Shown here piece after piece: positions 23,169-31,515 of a DNA stretch of 64,000 bases. Positions within the stretch are counted from its first letter, which is position 1. Every line of letters begins with the position of its first letter. Below the pieces are notes generated by a model. It worked only from the letters and a program-made list of their open reading frames with translations, was not told the origin of the DNA and searched no databases. Source of the DNA: Roseovarius sp. (GTDB taxonomy: Bacteria; Pseudomonadota; Alphaproteobacteria; Rhodobacterales; Rhodobacteraceae); contig NZ_JALUXE010000008.1 in the NCBI RefSeq assembly GCF_027019125.1, positions 124,001 to 188,000 on the forward strand, in the 5' to 3' direction. The translations under genes were made by a program, and so were the position numbers.

Positions 23169-24470
23169 ATGACAATTTCCTCCTCACTCAATGCCAGCGT
23201 TGCGGGGCTGAACGCGAATGCCACGCGGCTCGCCACGATCTCGGACAATATCGCCAACTCATCGACCTTCGGCTATCGCCGCGTTGAGGCCGATTTCGAA
23301 TCCGTTGTCATCTCTGGTCGTGGTGGCAGCTATACGGCAGGCGGGGTGCGCGCAGGAACGCAGCGCCTGATTGATCAAGGCGGCGCGATTGTCAGCTCTG
23401 CGAACCCGACCGATCTCGCGGTGCGTGACCGTGGATTTCTCCCGGTTGCGCGCGTCACCGACCTCTCGGTTGGCAATGGCGATCCACAGATGCTGCTGAC
23501 CACAACCGGTTCGTTCCGTACCGATTCCCAGGGGCGGCTGGTCACGGAATCCGGCCTGGTTCTTTTGGGCTGGCCCGCCAATCCCGACGGCTCCATCCCC
23601 GAGTTTTCCCGTGATACGAGCACGGGACTGGAAGCCGTCCAGATCAATGTCAATCAACTGACCGGCGAGCCGACCACCGCCATCAATCTGGGCATCAACC
23701 TGCCTGCCACAGAGACGCGTTCTGACAGTCTGGGCGATCCACAACAGCTTTCGATCGAGTATTTCGACAATCTCGGCACGTCCGAGACGATTTCGATGCA
23801 GTTCACGCCGACCATTCCCGCGACGGGCCTCTCGAATGAATGGACCGTAACCCTGACGGACTCCGCGCAGGGCAATGCGCTCATCGGTGAGTATGTCTTG
23901 ACCTTCGACGACGCGCGCGAAACGGGAGGCACGCTTCTTGATGTCCAGAGTTTGACAGGCGGGGCCTATGATCCGACCAGCGGCAGCATCATCGTCGATG
24001 TCGCAGGCGGGCCGATCGAGATCAATATCGGACGGCCCGGCACCTCTGATGGGATGAGCCAGCTTTCGGACAGCTTTGCACCGCTCTCTATCGCCAAGGA
24101 TGGCTCTCCGGTTGGCAACATGACCTCTGCAGAAGTGGACGCCAACGGATTTGTCCGCGCCACCTTCGATACCGGGGTCAGTCGGATTGTATATCAGGTG
24201 CCGCTCGTGGACCTGCCCAATCCGAACGGCATGGTGTCGATGGATCAACAGACCTACCTGCCCTCGACCGATAGCGGCTCGTTCTTTCTCTGGGATGCAG
24301 GGGACGGGCCGACAGGCGACATCGTGGCCTTTGCCCGCCAGGAATCCGCAACCGATGTTGCCGGCGAGCTGACGGACATGATCCAGACGCAGCGCGCCTA
24401 TTCCTCGAATGCCAAGGTAATCCAAACTGTCGACGAGATGCTGCAGGAAACAACCAACATCATCCGCTAA
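23169..24470 (+). CDS. flgE: Flagellar hook protein FlgE
   Basis: A 433-residue axial protein that forms the hook. The N-terminus (S-S-L-N-A-S-V-A-G-L-N-A-N-A-T-R-L-A-T, then I-S-D-N-I-A-N-S-S-T-F-G-Y-R-R) is the rod/hook/filament heptad motif and the C-terminus has the matching helix M-I-Q-T-Q-R-A-Y-S-S-N-A-K-V-I-Q-T-V-D-E-M-L. The middle section is the variable hook shell domain. It has no signal peptide because it is exported by the flagellar type III apparatus. The ATG at 23169 has AAGGG upstream; an earlier in-frame ATG at 23124 is unlikely. First gene of flgE-flgK-flgL-flgI. Confidence 0.93.
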   Translation: MTISSSLNASVAGLNANATRLATISDNIANSSTFGYRRVEADFESVVISGRGGSYTAGGVRAGTQRLIDQGGAIVSSANPTDLAVRDRGFLPVARVTDLSVGNGDPQMLLTTTGSFRTDSQGRLVTESGLVLLGWPANPDGSIPEFSRDTSTGLEAVQINVNQLTGEPTTAINLGINLPATETRSDSLGDPQQLSIEYFDNLGTSETISMQFTPTIPATGLSNEWTVTLTDSAQGNALIGEYVLTFDDARETGGTLLDVQSLTGGAYDPTSGSIIVDVAGGPIEINIGRPGTSDGMSQLSDSFAPLSIAKDGSPVGNMTSAEVDANGFVRATFDTGVSRIVYQVPLVDLPNPNGMVSMDQQTYLPSTDSGSFFLWDAGDGPTGDIVAFARQESATDVAGELTDMIQTQRAYSSNAKVIQTVDEMLQETTNIIR

Positions 24471-24503
24471 TCGCCTGTCTGAGGCAGAAGGAAAGGAAAT
24501 GCC

Positions 24504-25952
24504 ATGACCCTCGGTTCGGCCCTGTCCAGCGCCCTCAGCGGGCTGGCCGCCAATACTCGCGCGGTCGACGTGCTGTCGGGCAATCTCGCGAATGCGCTGA
24601 CCGAGGGGTTCGCGCCGCGCGAGATCACGCTTGCGGCGACGCGGGACAGTCGCGGCGTCCAGGTCATGGGTGTCGTGCGGCAGGTCGATCAGGGTCTTCT
24701 GTCCGACCGGCGTCTGGCCGATAGCGCCCGCGCGGCCTCTGAGGTGCAGGCCGGGTTCGCGCGCGCGGTTGAGACCGCGGTTGGCACGCCCGATGCGCCC
24801 AATTCCCTCACAGGTCGGGTGGCCAGATTTGAGGCGGCGCTCGACGCGGCGGCAAACCGCCCCGAGGATACGAACCGTCTTGCGGCGGTCCTAAGCGCCG
24901 CACAGAGCCTGACCACGGGGATCAACGATGCCGCCGCAGACATCGCGCGCCTGAGAACCTCCGCAGATCGCGACATTGCCACCGCGGTGCAGGCGTTGAA
25001 CACGGGTCTCAAAGAGGTCGCCGCGCTCAACACCCAGATCACTATGGGTCAGTCGCGCGGCCATGACATCACGGCACTTGAGGATCAGCGTCAGCGCGCG
25101 ATCGACGCGCTGTCACTGATTGTTCCTCTGCGGCAACTGCCGCGCGGGGATGCCTCTGTGGCGCTTGTGACCACGGCCGGGGGAATGTTGCTGGATGGAC
25201 GGGCCGTCAACGTCACCTTTGAACCCGCACCGCTGGTGACGCCACACATGACACGCGAAGGCGGGCATGTCTCAGGTATCGCAATCGACGGAACCGACGT
25301 ACCCGTCGGAGCTGATCGAGGACCCTTGCAAGGCGGGCGGCTTGGCGCATTGTTCGACATTCGGGACCGCGCGGCGGTTGAGGCGAATGCAAAGCTTGAT
25401 GCGCTGGCACGCGATCTGGTGGAGCGATTTCAGGAACCGGGCCTGGACGCGACACGCGCGCCGGACACGCCGGGTTTCCTGACGGATGCGGGCACTGTTT
25501 TTGCCGCGGAGAACGAGCTTGGCCTTGCCGGCCGGATCGCGGTCACGCGGGTTGTTGATCCCTCCCAAGGAGGGGCAGTCTTCCGGATTCGAGACGGCCT
25601 TGGGGCATCGCTCGCCGGGCCGCCGGGAAACGGGGCGCTGCTTGGGGCGCTGAGCCGTGCCTTGACACAGACCACCAGTTTGCCGTCCGGCCTTTTGGGA
25701 GGGGGAATGCGTTCTGCCGCCAATCATGCAGCGACCCTGATCTCGAGCCTCTCGCAAGAGCGGGTTGCAACGGAAGAGCGCCAAAGCTTTGCCACGGGTC
25801 AGGCCGAAGAGTTCAGGGCACAAGAATTGGCCACCGGCGTAGACAGGGACGCGGAACTGCAGCGTCTGTTGCTTGTGGAGCAGGCGTTCGGCGCCAATGC
25901 CCGCATGATCCAGACGATTGATGACATGCTTGATACCCTGCTGAGGATATGA
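24504..25952 (+). CDS. flgK: Flagellar hook-associated protein 1, FlgK
   Basis: A 482-residue hook-filament junction protein. The conserved N-terminus reads L-G-S-A-L-S-S-A-L-S-G-L-A-A-N-T-R-A-V-D-V-L-S-G-N-L-A-N, with N-L-A-N being the axial motif, and the C-terminus ends A-F-G-A-N-A-R-M-I-Q-T-I-D-D-M-L-D-T-L-L. D-R-D-A-E-L-Q-R-L-L-L-V-E-Q-A precedes the last helix, as usual. The 33 bases between flgE and flgK contain GAAAGGAAA as ribosome site. The stop overlaps the flgL start by 4 bases, so FlgK and FlgL, which meet in the structure, are coupled in synthesis. Confidence 0.93.
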   Translation: MTLGSALSSALSGLAANTRAVDVLSGNLANALTEGFAPREITLAATRDSRGVQVMGVVRQVDQGLLSDRRLADSARAASEVQAGFARAVETAVGTPDAPNSLTGRVARFEAALDAAANRPEDTNRLAAVLSAAQSLTTGINDAAADIARLRTSADRDIATAVQALNTGLKEVAALNTQITMGQSRGHDITALEDQRQRAIDALSLIVPLRQLPRGDASVALVTTAGGMLLDGRAVNVTFEPAPLVTPHMTREGGHVSGIAIDGTDVPVGADRGPLQGGRLGALFDIRDRAAVEANAKLDALARDLVERFQEPGLDATRAPDTPGFLTDAGTVFAAENELGLAGRIAVTRVVDPSQGGAVFRIRDGLGASLAGPPGNGALLGALSRALTQTTSLPSGLLGGGMRSAANHAATLISSLSQERVATEERQSFATGQAEEFRAQELATGVDRDAELQRLLLVEQAFGANARMIQTIDDMLDTLLRI

Positions 25953-26965
25953 CCATGAATTTTCAGACCATTGGTGATCTTGCCCAATCCTTTGCGCTGC
26001 GCCGGCAGGGTGTGGACCTGCGCCAGCAACTGGACCGCCTTGGGCTGGAATTGAGCAGCGGACGGGCGGCAGACCTTGGGCGGCACCTGTCGGGAAACTT
26101 CCTGCCGCTGGCCGATATCGAGCACGAGCTGGTGCTCTTGTCAGGGCATCGTACGGCAGCACGCGAGGCTGCAACCGACACAGAGGTCATGCAGGCCGCG
26201 CTCGCCCGTGTGCAGAGCGCAACCACCGACCTGGCGGCGCAGGCCATCACGCTCGGGACGGCCGGTACGACACGCCAAGTCTCAGACGTTGCGAATAGTG
26301 CCGTTCAGGCCCTTGGTTCCCTGATCGGGGCCCTTAACACAGAGGTTGCCGGCCGGTCCCTGTTTTCCGGGGCGCAGACCGACACAAGCCCTTTGGCCCC
26401 GGCCGAAACTCTGCTGTCCGAGGTGCGAGGCGCTCTCATCGGGGCGACGAGCGCCGCAGAGGTGCAAAGCCGGCTGGATATCTATTTTGATAGCCCGTCG
26501 GGCGGGTTTCTGGCCTCGATCTATCAGGGCGGGCACAGCGAGGTTGCCACATACAGGCTTGGCTCGGGCGAGTCTGTCGCCCTTGATATCCGGGCAGATG
26601 ACACGGGCATGCGCGAGGCGCTCAAGCAGGTGGCGCTGATTGCTGCCAGCGATGATGCAGGTCTTTCCCTGCCGTTGGGTGATCGGATCGCTCTTGCGTC
26701 AGGGGCGGGTGTCGCGCTCCTGGCGCATCAGGATGTGCTGACCGCAATGCGCGCCAGTCTCGGTCAAGCTGAGAACCGGATCGCGCAATCGACGGTGCGG
26801 ATTGCCACTGAAATCACCAGTTTCGAGATCGCACGCGCGGAACTGATCTCTGTGGATGCGTTCGAGACAGCGGTCGACCTGGAGCAGGTGCAAATCCAAC
26901 TGGAGTCGCTCTATACCGTCACGGCGCGCGCATCGCGTCTCAGCCTGTTGAATTTCCTGTCATGA
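25949..26965 (+). CDS. flgL: Flagellar hook-associated protein 3, FlgL
   Basis: A 338-residue junction protein placed between FlgK and the filament, with flagellin-like coiled-coil ends. N-terminal features are I-G-D-L-A-Q-S-F-A-L-R-R-Q-G and L-D-R-L-G-L-E-L-S-S-G-R, and the C-terminus has Y-T-V-T-A-R-A-S-R-L-S-L-L-N-F-L. It could be read as a small flagellin, but position after flgK and the missing glycosylated centre argue for FlgL. The ATG is in an ATGA overlap with flgK; a second ATG two codons on is an alternative start. Its stop overlaps flgI by 4 bases. Confidence 0.85.
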   Translation: MTMNFQTIGDLAQSFALRRQGVDLRQQLDRLGLELSSGRAADLGRHLSGNFLPLADIEHELVLLSGHRTAAREAATDTEVMQAALARVQSATTDLAAQAITLGTAGTTRQVSDVANSAVQALGSLIGALNTEVAGRSLFSGAQTDTSPLAPAETLLSEVRGALIGATSAAEVQSRLDIYFDSPSGGFLASIYQGGHSEVATYRLGSGESVALDIRADDTGMREALKQVALIAASDDAGLSLPLGDRIALASGAGVALLAHQDVLTAMRASLGQAENRIAQSTVRIATEITSFEIARAELISVDAFETAVDLEQVQIQLESLYTVTARASRLSLLNFLS

Positions 26966-28080
26966 GGCTCTGGTCGCAAATTGTCAGGGGGGGCGCGGTT
27001 CTGGCGTTTGCGGTCGCCGGCATCGCGGCATCCGCCAGTCCGATCCGGATCAAGGATCTGGTCGAGTTCGACGGGGTGCGTGGCAATGATCTTGTGGGGT
27101 ACGGCCTTGTCGTGGGGCTGAATGGCACGGGGGATGGATTGCGCAACGCGCCGTTCACCGAAGAGATCATGTCGAACATTCTCGAACGCCTCGGGATAAA
27201 CGTTTCTGGAGAGCAATTTCGCCCCAAGAACGTCGCTGCAGTCTTTGTCACCGCTGAACTACCACCCTTTGCCCGTGCTGGGGGCCAGATCGACGTGACA
27301 ATATCCGCCATTGGCGATGCCAAGAGCCTGTTGGGCGGAACCCTTGTGATGACGCCCCTCAATGCGGCCGATGGTCAGATCTATGCCGTGGCTCAGGGTA
27401 CGATCATCGCGGGTGGCGTCGCCGCCCAAGGGGATGCGGGCGGCGTCGTGCAAGGGGTGCCGACGGCGGGCGTGATCCCCTCTGGGGCGCGGATCGAACG
27501 CGAAATCGACTTTGATTTTACCGCGCTGGACACGGTCCGTCTTGCCTTGAGAGAGCCGGATTTCACCACTGCCGCGCGGATCGAGACTGCGATCAACGGC
27601 ACCCTGGGGCGCGACGCGGCCGTTATGCTAGACGCGGGCACCGTGCAATTGACGCTCTCGCGCATGCGTGCCGCTTCTCCTGCCCATGCCCTTGGCCAGA
27701 TCGAAAATATTCTGGTCGAGCCCGAGCGCAAGGCGCGAGTGGTGGTGGATCAACGCTCCGGCACGATCGTGATGGGGCAGGATGTCCGGATTTCGCGGGT
27801 GGCCGTATCGCAGGGTAATCTCACCCTGCGCATTCAGGAAACGCCACTGGTGGTACAACCCAATCCCTTTGCCCAAGGTGAGACCGTCGTGGTGCCGCGC
27901 ACCCAGGCGGGTATCGAAGAAGAGCCAGGGATCGGATTGGCCGAGGTTTTGCCGGGAACCTCGCTCTCGGAGGTGATTGCGGGTTTGAACGCGCTGGGTG
28001 TGGCCCCGCGAGACATGATCGACATACTCAAGAGTATCAAGGCGGCCGGGGCGCTGCATGCCGAATTCGTCGTGCGATGA
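26962..28080 (+). CDS. flgI: Flagellar P-ring protein FlgI
   Basis: A 372-residue periplasmic protein. Residues 1-25 are a signal peptide ending I-A-A-S-A-S. The mature protein starts P-I-R-I-K-D-L-V-E-F-D-G-V-R-G-N-D-L-V-G-Y-G-L-V-V-G-L-N-G-T-G, the highly conserved FlgI start, and includes V-A-A-V-F-V-T-A-E-L-P-P-F-A-R and G-G-T-L-V-M-T-P-L. It forms the P ring in the peptidoglycan layer around the rod. It is the last flagellar gene before the glycosyltransferase island, which begins on the opposite strand 33 bases later. Confidence 0.95.
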   Translation: MRLWSQIVRGGAVLAFAVAGIAASASPIRIKDLVEFDGVRGNDLVGYGLVVGLNGTGDGLRNAPFTEEIMSNILERLGINVSGEQFRPKNVAAVFVTAELPPFARAGGQIDVTISAIGDAKSLLGGTLVMTPLNAADGQIYAVAQGTIIAGGVAAQGDAGGVVQGVPTAGVIPSGARIEREIDFDFTALDTVRLALREPDFTTAARIETAINGTLGRDAAVMLDAGTVQLTLSRMRAASPAHALGQIENILVEPERKARVVVDQRSGTIVMGQDVRISRVAVSQGNLTLRIQETPLVVQPNPFAQGETVVVPRTQAGIEEEPGIGLAEVLPGTSLSEVIAGLNALGVAPRDMIDILKSIKAAGALHAEFVVR

Positions 28081-28112
28081 GGGCGCGGCGGTTTGGGGCC
28101 GAGATCCGGGGA

Positions 28113-30329
28113 TCACCCCGCCTTGAGTGCCTCGAGACCGATGCGCACGGCACGATTCGGGTTCTGAGCCAGAATTTTCTCCCCAAGCCTTTCGGCAAGT
28201 TTGGCGTGCCCTTTGGCAACAGCGCGGTTGAACAATTCGCGTTGGTAGCGCGGCAAGTCGCGCCGAGCGCGCAGCAGGCGGTAATAGTCCTGCGTCGTCA
28301 GAGTGCCATTCAGGGCCCCAAGGATGATCGGGCTGAGAATGCCCATCTGATTAAGCGCGCTGCCCAAACGATGCCCCAGAAGGGGCGCGCGCAGGTGCTG
28401 CACATTTGGATGTTGGAATCGCGCTGCATGTTGAGCATCGAGTGGCTCATAGGGATCATAGAGGATCGACACACGATGGGCCGCACGACTTACCTCTGCG
28501 GCGTCTCCGTACTTTCCGGAAAAATCCCTGTCCCACACGGTCTTGTAGCGGGTTTCCCAAGGGACGATGGATCTGTCGACCGTGCTCTGAGGCGAGATGG
28601 CGACCACGTCGCAACCGGGCGCTGCCGGCGCAAAGGCACAGGCAGCATAGCCCCCCATCGAAGCGCCATAGAACACGACCCGGCGAAACTTCTTGAAGAA
28701 GCCGTCTTGCTTGAGGGTGTCGAACTGATCGCAAACCCATGGCTCGCGATACCATGTCCAGCCGCCTGCCAGAACGCCCAACATCGACCAGCCTTGTTCC
28801 TGAATGAAATTGTATCCCCAAGGGCGCCGGTCCTCGCGCTTGGTCATGGCGATATCAAGGTTGTCGAATGTGACCACCAGCGTATCCGGATCGCGGGGCA
28901 TGAAGAGAAAGCTGTGCCCCTCTGGCCCCGCACGATACCAGCCGTCCCGTCCGGCCAACTGATGCGCGATCTGGTCCCAAGTGTCTTCGGTCGGTGCAAC
29001 CTCTGGCGCCTTGGGCTGGAGACGAATGCGGGTGATCGGATGCCCGTCATCCTCGCGCGTCGAGAGGGCTGTGTAGGTGCCAAACGCCTTCAGAAACGGA
29101 AACGCCCCCGAGCCTTTGCGCACATCCATGAAGACGCGACTGTCCGCATGCAGACAGCGTTCGAGGAATTTCCCAAGGAACGGCACGTTGTGACGGTCGC
29201 CAAAGCCCGAGAGATTGCATAAGACATCCACCGGGCGCAGGTCCGACTCTGCGCGCAGGACCCGGATGCGGTCGGGGCTTACATCATTCTCGATCAAAAA
29301 AGACATGTAGCCCGCCAGCCACTCCTGATCACCGTCTTTGAATTTGCCGCGGCGGTTGCAGTTGATCAGCTGGATGTCGCAATCGAACTTGTGGTGCAGG
29401 GCCAGCATGAACCCGCGGGCCTGTCCGGTCAGATCTGCCGCTACCGTGACAGTGTCGAGGTCCAACTCGTCGATCAGGGCCCCTTCGAAAGTTGTGTTGC
29501 CACGCCCCTTGATCGGCGCCAGTGCTGGCGTGATGCCGGTCTCCTGCACCAGCCTCTCCAGATAGGATCCTTTGGGTGGAAGGCCGTTGTGAATATTGCC
29601 CAATTGACGCTTGTTCGAGGCCCAGAGGTGCAGCGCCGTGGTTTCCGGCGTTATCAGCCCCTCTGCCAGCTCCGCCCGCCGCAGGAACTTGAATCGTTCC
29701 GGAAAGGTGATCGGGTAAAAGGCGTTGAGCGGCTGCACATGCTCTTCCAGACCCAATGCATGGACATAATGCGTGACCATCATCGGCCCCCAAACGCCCC
29801 AGGGTTGCTGCGAAACATGCACTGGTTTGCCCTTTTGCGCCTGTTTGCGCATCATCTCTTGACGCTTGCGGGGCAGAAAAGGGGCGATGGAATAGCGATC
29901 CGACGTAAATTCTAGCATCTGCGCCAGAATCTCGCTGTCGGCGGGCAGGCCGAGCACCGCGTTGTTCACGCGACGCTCGCCCGGCAATTCATAGCCCAAC
30001 ACATAGTCGCTGTCATAGTCCATCGGGCGATGGCAATAGACATCGGTATCCACCCAGATCATGCCGGGGCATTTGTGGATCATGTGCAGGCGAAACCAGT
30101 CGGCAAAGAGTGCGTAGCTGTTCTTCTGCTCGTATTTTATGAAATCTTCGGTGTCGATGATCTCGCGCCCGTCGCGAAAGATGACCCCTGCGGGCATGTT
30201 CGGGATGGGTTCATAAGCGAAGAGGGTGATCTTCTGACCCTTGTCCACAAAGGACTTGAGGCAAATCTGTTCCAGCCAACTCAGTGCGCCGCCAATCCAG
30301 AGCGTCCCAACCTCGCGTATCCGTGCCAC
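28113..30329 (-). CDS. Large glycosyltransferase / Rossmann-like / serine-hydrolase fusion
   Basis: A 738-residue protein with three apparent parts. Residues 1-260 look like a sugar-transferase of the DXD type: W-I-G-G-A-L-S-W-L-E at the N-terminus and W-V-D-T-D-V-Y-C with the DTD metal motif at 94-96. Residues about 285-430 alternate strands and helices like a Rossmann/methyltransferase fold but lack a clear glycine motif. Residues about 470-660 look like an alpha/beta hydrolase with G-A-S-M-G-G (555-560) and candidate triad Ser557, Asp625 and His653. Start is GTG at 30329 after AAGGAGAG with 8-base spacing. It stands in a glycosyltransferase island inside the flagellar cluster, so it may modify a surface glycan or flagellin; that is inference. 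Confidence 0.6.
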   Translation of the reverse strand: MARIREVGTLWIGGALSWLEQICLKSFVDKGQKITLFAYEPIPNMPAGVIFRDGREIIDTEDFIKYEQKNSYALFADWFRLHMIHKCPGMIWVDTDVYCHRPMDYDSDYVLGYELPGERRVNNAVLGLPADSEILAQMLEFTSDRYSIAPFLPRKRQEMMRKQAQKGKPVHVSQQPWGVWGPMMVTHYVHALGLEEHVQPLNAFYPITFPERFKFLRRAELAEGLITPETTALHLWASNKRQLGNIHNGLPPKGSYLERLVQETGITPALAPIKGRGNTTFEGALIDELDLDTVTVAADLTGQARGFMLALHHKFDCDIQLINCNRRGKFKDGDQEWLAGYMSFLIENDVSPDRIRVLRAESDLRPVDVLCNLSGFGDRHNVPFLGKFLERCLHADSRVFMDVRKGSGAFPFLKAFGTYTALSTREDDGHPITRIRLQPKAPEVAPTEDTWDQIAHQLAGRDGWYRAGPEGHSFLFMPRDPDTLVVTFDNLDIAMTKREDRRPWGYNFIQEQGWSMLGVLAGGWTWYREPWVCDQFDTLKQDGFFKKFRRVVFYGASMGGYAACAFAPAAPGCDVVAISPQSTVDRSIVPWETRYKTVWDRDFSGKYGDAAEVSRAAHRVSILYDPYEPLDAQHAARFQHPNVQHLRAPLLGHRLGSALNQMGILSPIILGALNGTLTTQDYYRLLRARRDLPRYQRELFNRAVAKGHAKLAERLGEKILAQNPNRAVRIGLEALKAG

Positions 30330-30543
30330 CAGAAACTCTCCTTCTAGCGCGCCATGCCGTCGGCACAGTGCGATTTCGAGCAGATTAGACGCTCTGACCG
30401 GGTTTGTGAATCGTCAGAATGGGAGGCGTCAGTGAAATTGCGGGTTCGTGTCAGCGCCGCCATGCGGCTTGTCTTGGCGGGGATGCTCACGTTAAGGTGA
30501 CGGCAAAACAGAGCCGCCATACGGCGCGCGCAAAGAGGCGGAT
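30330..30543. other. Divergent intergenic region between two glycosyltransferase genes
   Basis: A 214-base gap separating two divergent starts, so it should hold two promoters. I see no strong sigma-70 pair. One TTAA with a GCAA 7 bases on (6 of 8 to the CtrA box) occurs near 30494, weaker than the sites before the flagellar units. No small gene with a ribosome site is evident. Confidence 0.4.
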
Positions 30544-31515
30544 ATGAGCACAGAGACCTATACCGTCGTCTCGACGATGAAGAACGAGGCCCCTTATATC
30601 CTGGAATGGGTGGCGCATTACAAAACGCTCGGTTTCGATCATATTCTGGTTTGCACCAACGATTGCACAGATACGACGGTTGAAATCCTGCGGCGGCTGC
30701 AAGAGATGGGCCATGTCACGCAGCATGACACGGTTGTGCGCAAGGCGGGCATTCACCGCAGCGCTCTGCGGCAGGCCAGCCGCCGCTATGACATCGTGCT
30801 GAATGCGTCCTGGGTGTTTGTGTGTGATGTGGACGAGTTCCTGAATATTCATCTGGGGGACGGTTCCGTGCGGGCGTTGGTCCAAGGGTCCGGTGCAGAT
30901 GCGGATGTGATTTCGGTACCATGGCGTGTGTTTGGACCGAATGGTGTCGGCCAGTTCGTCGACAAGCCCGTGACCGAACAATTCACCAAGGGCGAATATG
31001 AATGGGACGCCGAGACGCGGCCCGGTACCGGCAAGTTCGTCAAATCTCTCTACACCAATCAGCACAAGTTCCTGCGCATGGGCCTGCATGCGCCGGTGTC
31101 GCGAGAGGAACATATTGCCACCGTGCGGCGCGTCCTGCCCGGCGGCCTTGATTATGTCGTGAACGGGCGCCGGACGGAGAATCCGCCGCTTTTTACGCAT
31201 GCGCAGGTGAACCATTATGCGTTGCGCTCCATGGACAGCTTCTTGGTCAAGCGCGCGCGCGGGCGGGCCAACCATTCGCATCATGTTCTGGGCAAGGAAT
31301 ATTGGGACAAATTCAACCTGAATGATGAAATTGATCAATCGGTTGCGCGGTACAGCGAGAAAACCGCGGAATGGCTTGAGCTGTTCAAAAGGGACCCGCA
31401 GTTGGCAGATTTGCACGCCAAAGGCGTCGAGTGGCACCGACGCAAAGCGGCGTCATTGCGGATGGACCCTGATATGGACGAGCTGGTAGAGGCGATTTCA
31501 GCCGATTTCGGCTAA
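30544..31515 (+). CDS. Glycosyltransferase family 2-type protein (GT-A fold)
   Basis: A 323-residue cytoplasmic protein with the features of the GT2_4/GT92-like group: V-V-S-T-M-K-N-E-A-P-Y-I-L-E-W-V-A-H-Y-K (nucleotide-sugar start), C-T-N-D-C-T-D-T-T, then V-C-D-V-D-E-F (the DxD-like metal motif) near residue 100, and A-Q-V-N-H-Y-A-L-R-S-M-D-S-F-L-V-K-R-x-R-G-R-A-N-H, a signature also present in the two neighbours. The acceptor is unknown. The ATG follows GAGGCGG. Convergent with the 748-residue paralogue, overlapping it by 4 bases at 31512-31515. The three proteins of this type probably act on the same glycan. Confidence 0.8.
   Translation: MSTETYTVVSTMKNEAPYILEWVAHYKTLGFDHILVCTNDCTDTTVEILRRLQEMGHVTQHDTVVRKAGIHRSALRQASRRYDIVLNASWVFVCDVDEFLNIHLGDGSVRALVQGSGADADVISVPWRVFGPNGVGQFVDKPVTEQFTKGEYEWDAETRPGTGKFVKSLYTNQHKFLRMGLHAPVSREEHIATVRRVLPGGLDYVVNGRRTENPPLFTHAQVNHYALRSMDSFLVKRARGRANHSHHVLGKEYWDKFNLNDEIDQSVARYSEKTAEWLELFKRDPQLADLHAKGVEWHRRKAASLRMDPDMDELVEAISADFG

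Noticed and set aside
25949-26965. FlgL gene read as a flagellin
   Set aside because: Direct coupling to flgK and flgI and the FlgL-like ends argue for the junction protein; flagellin genes in this group normally stand with flaF/flbT.
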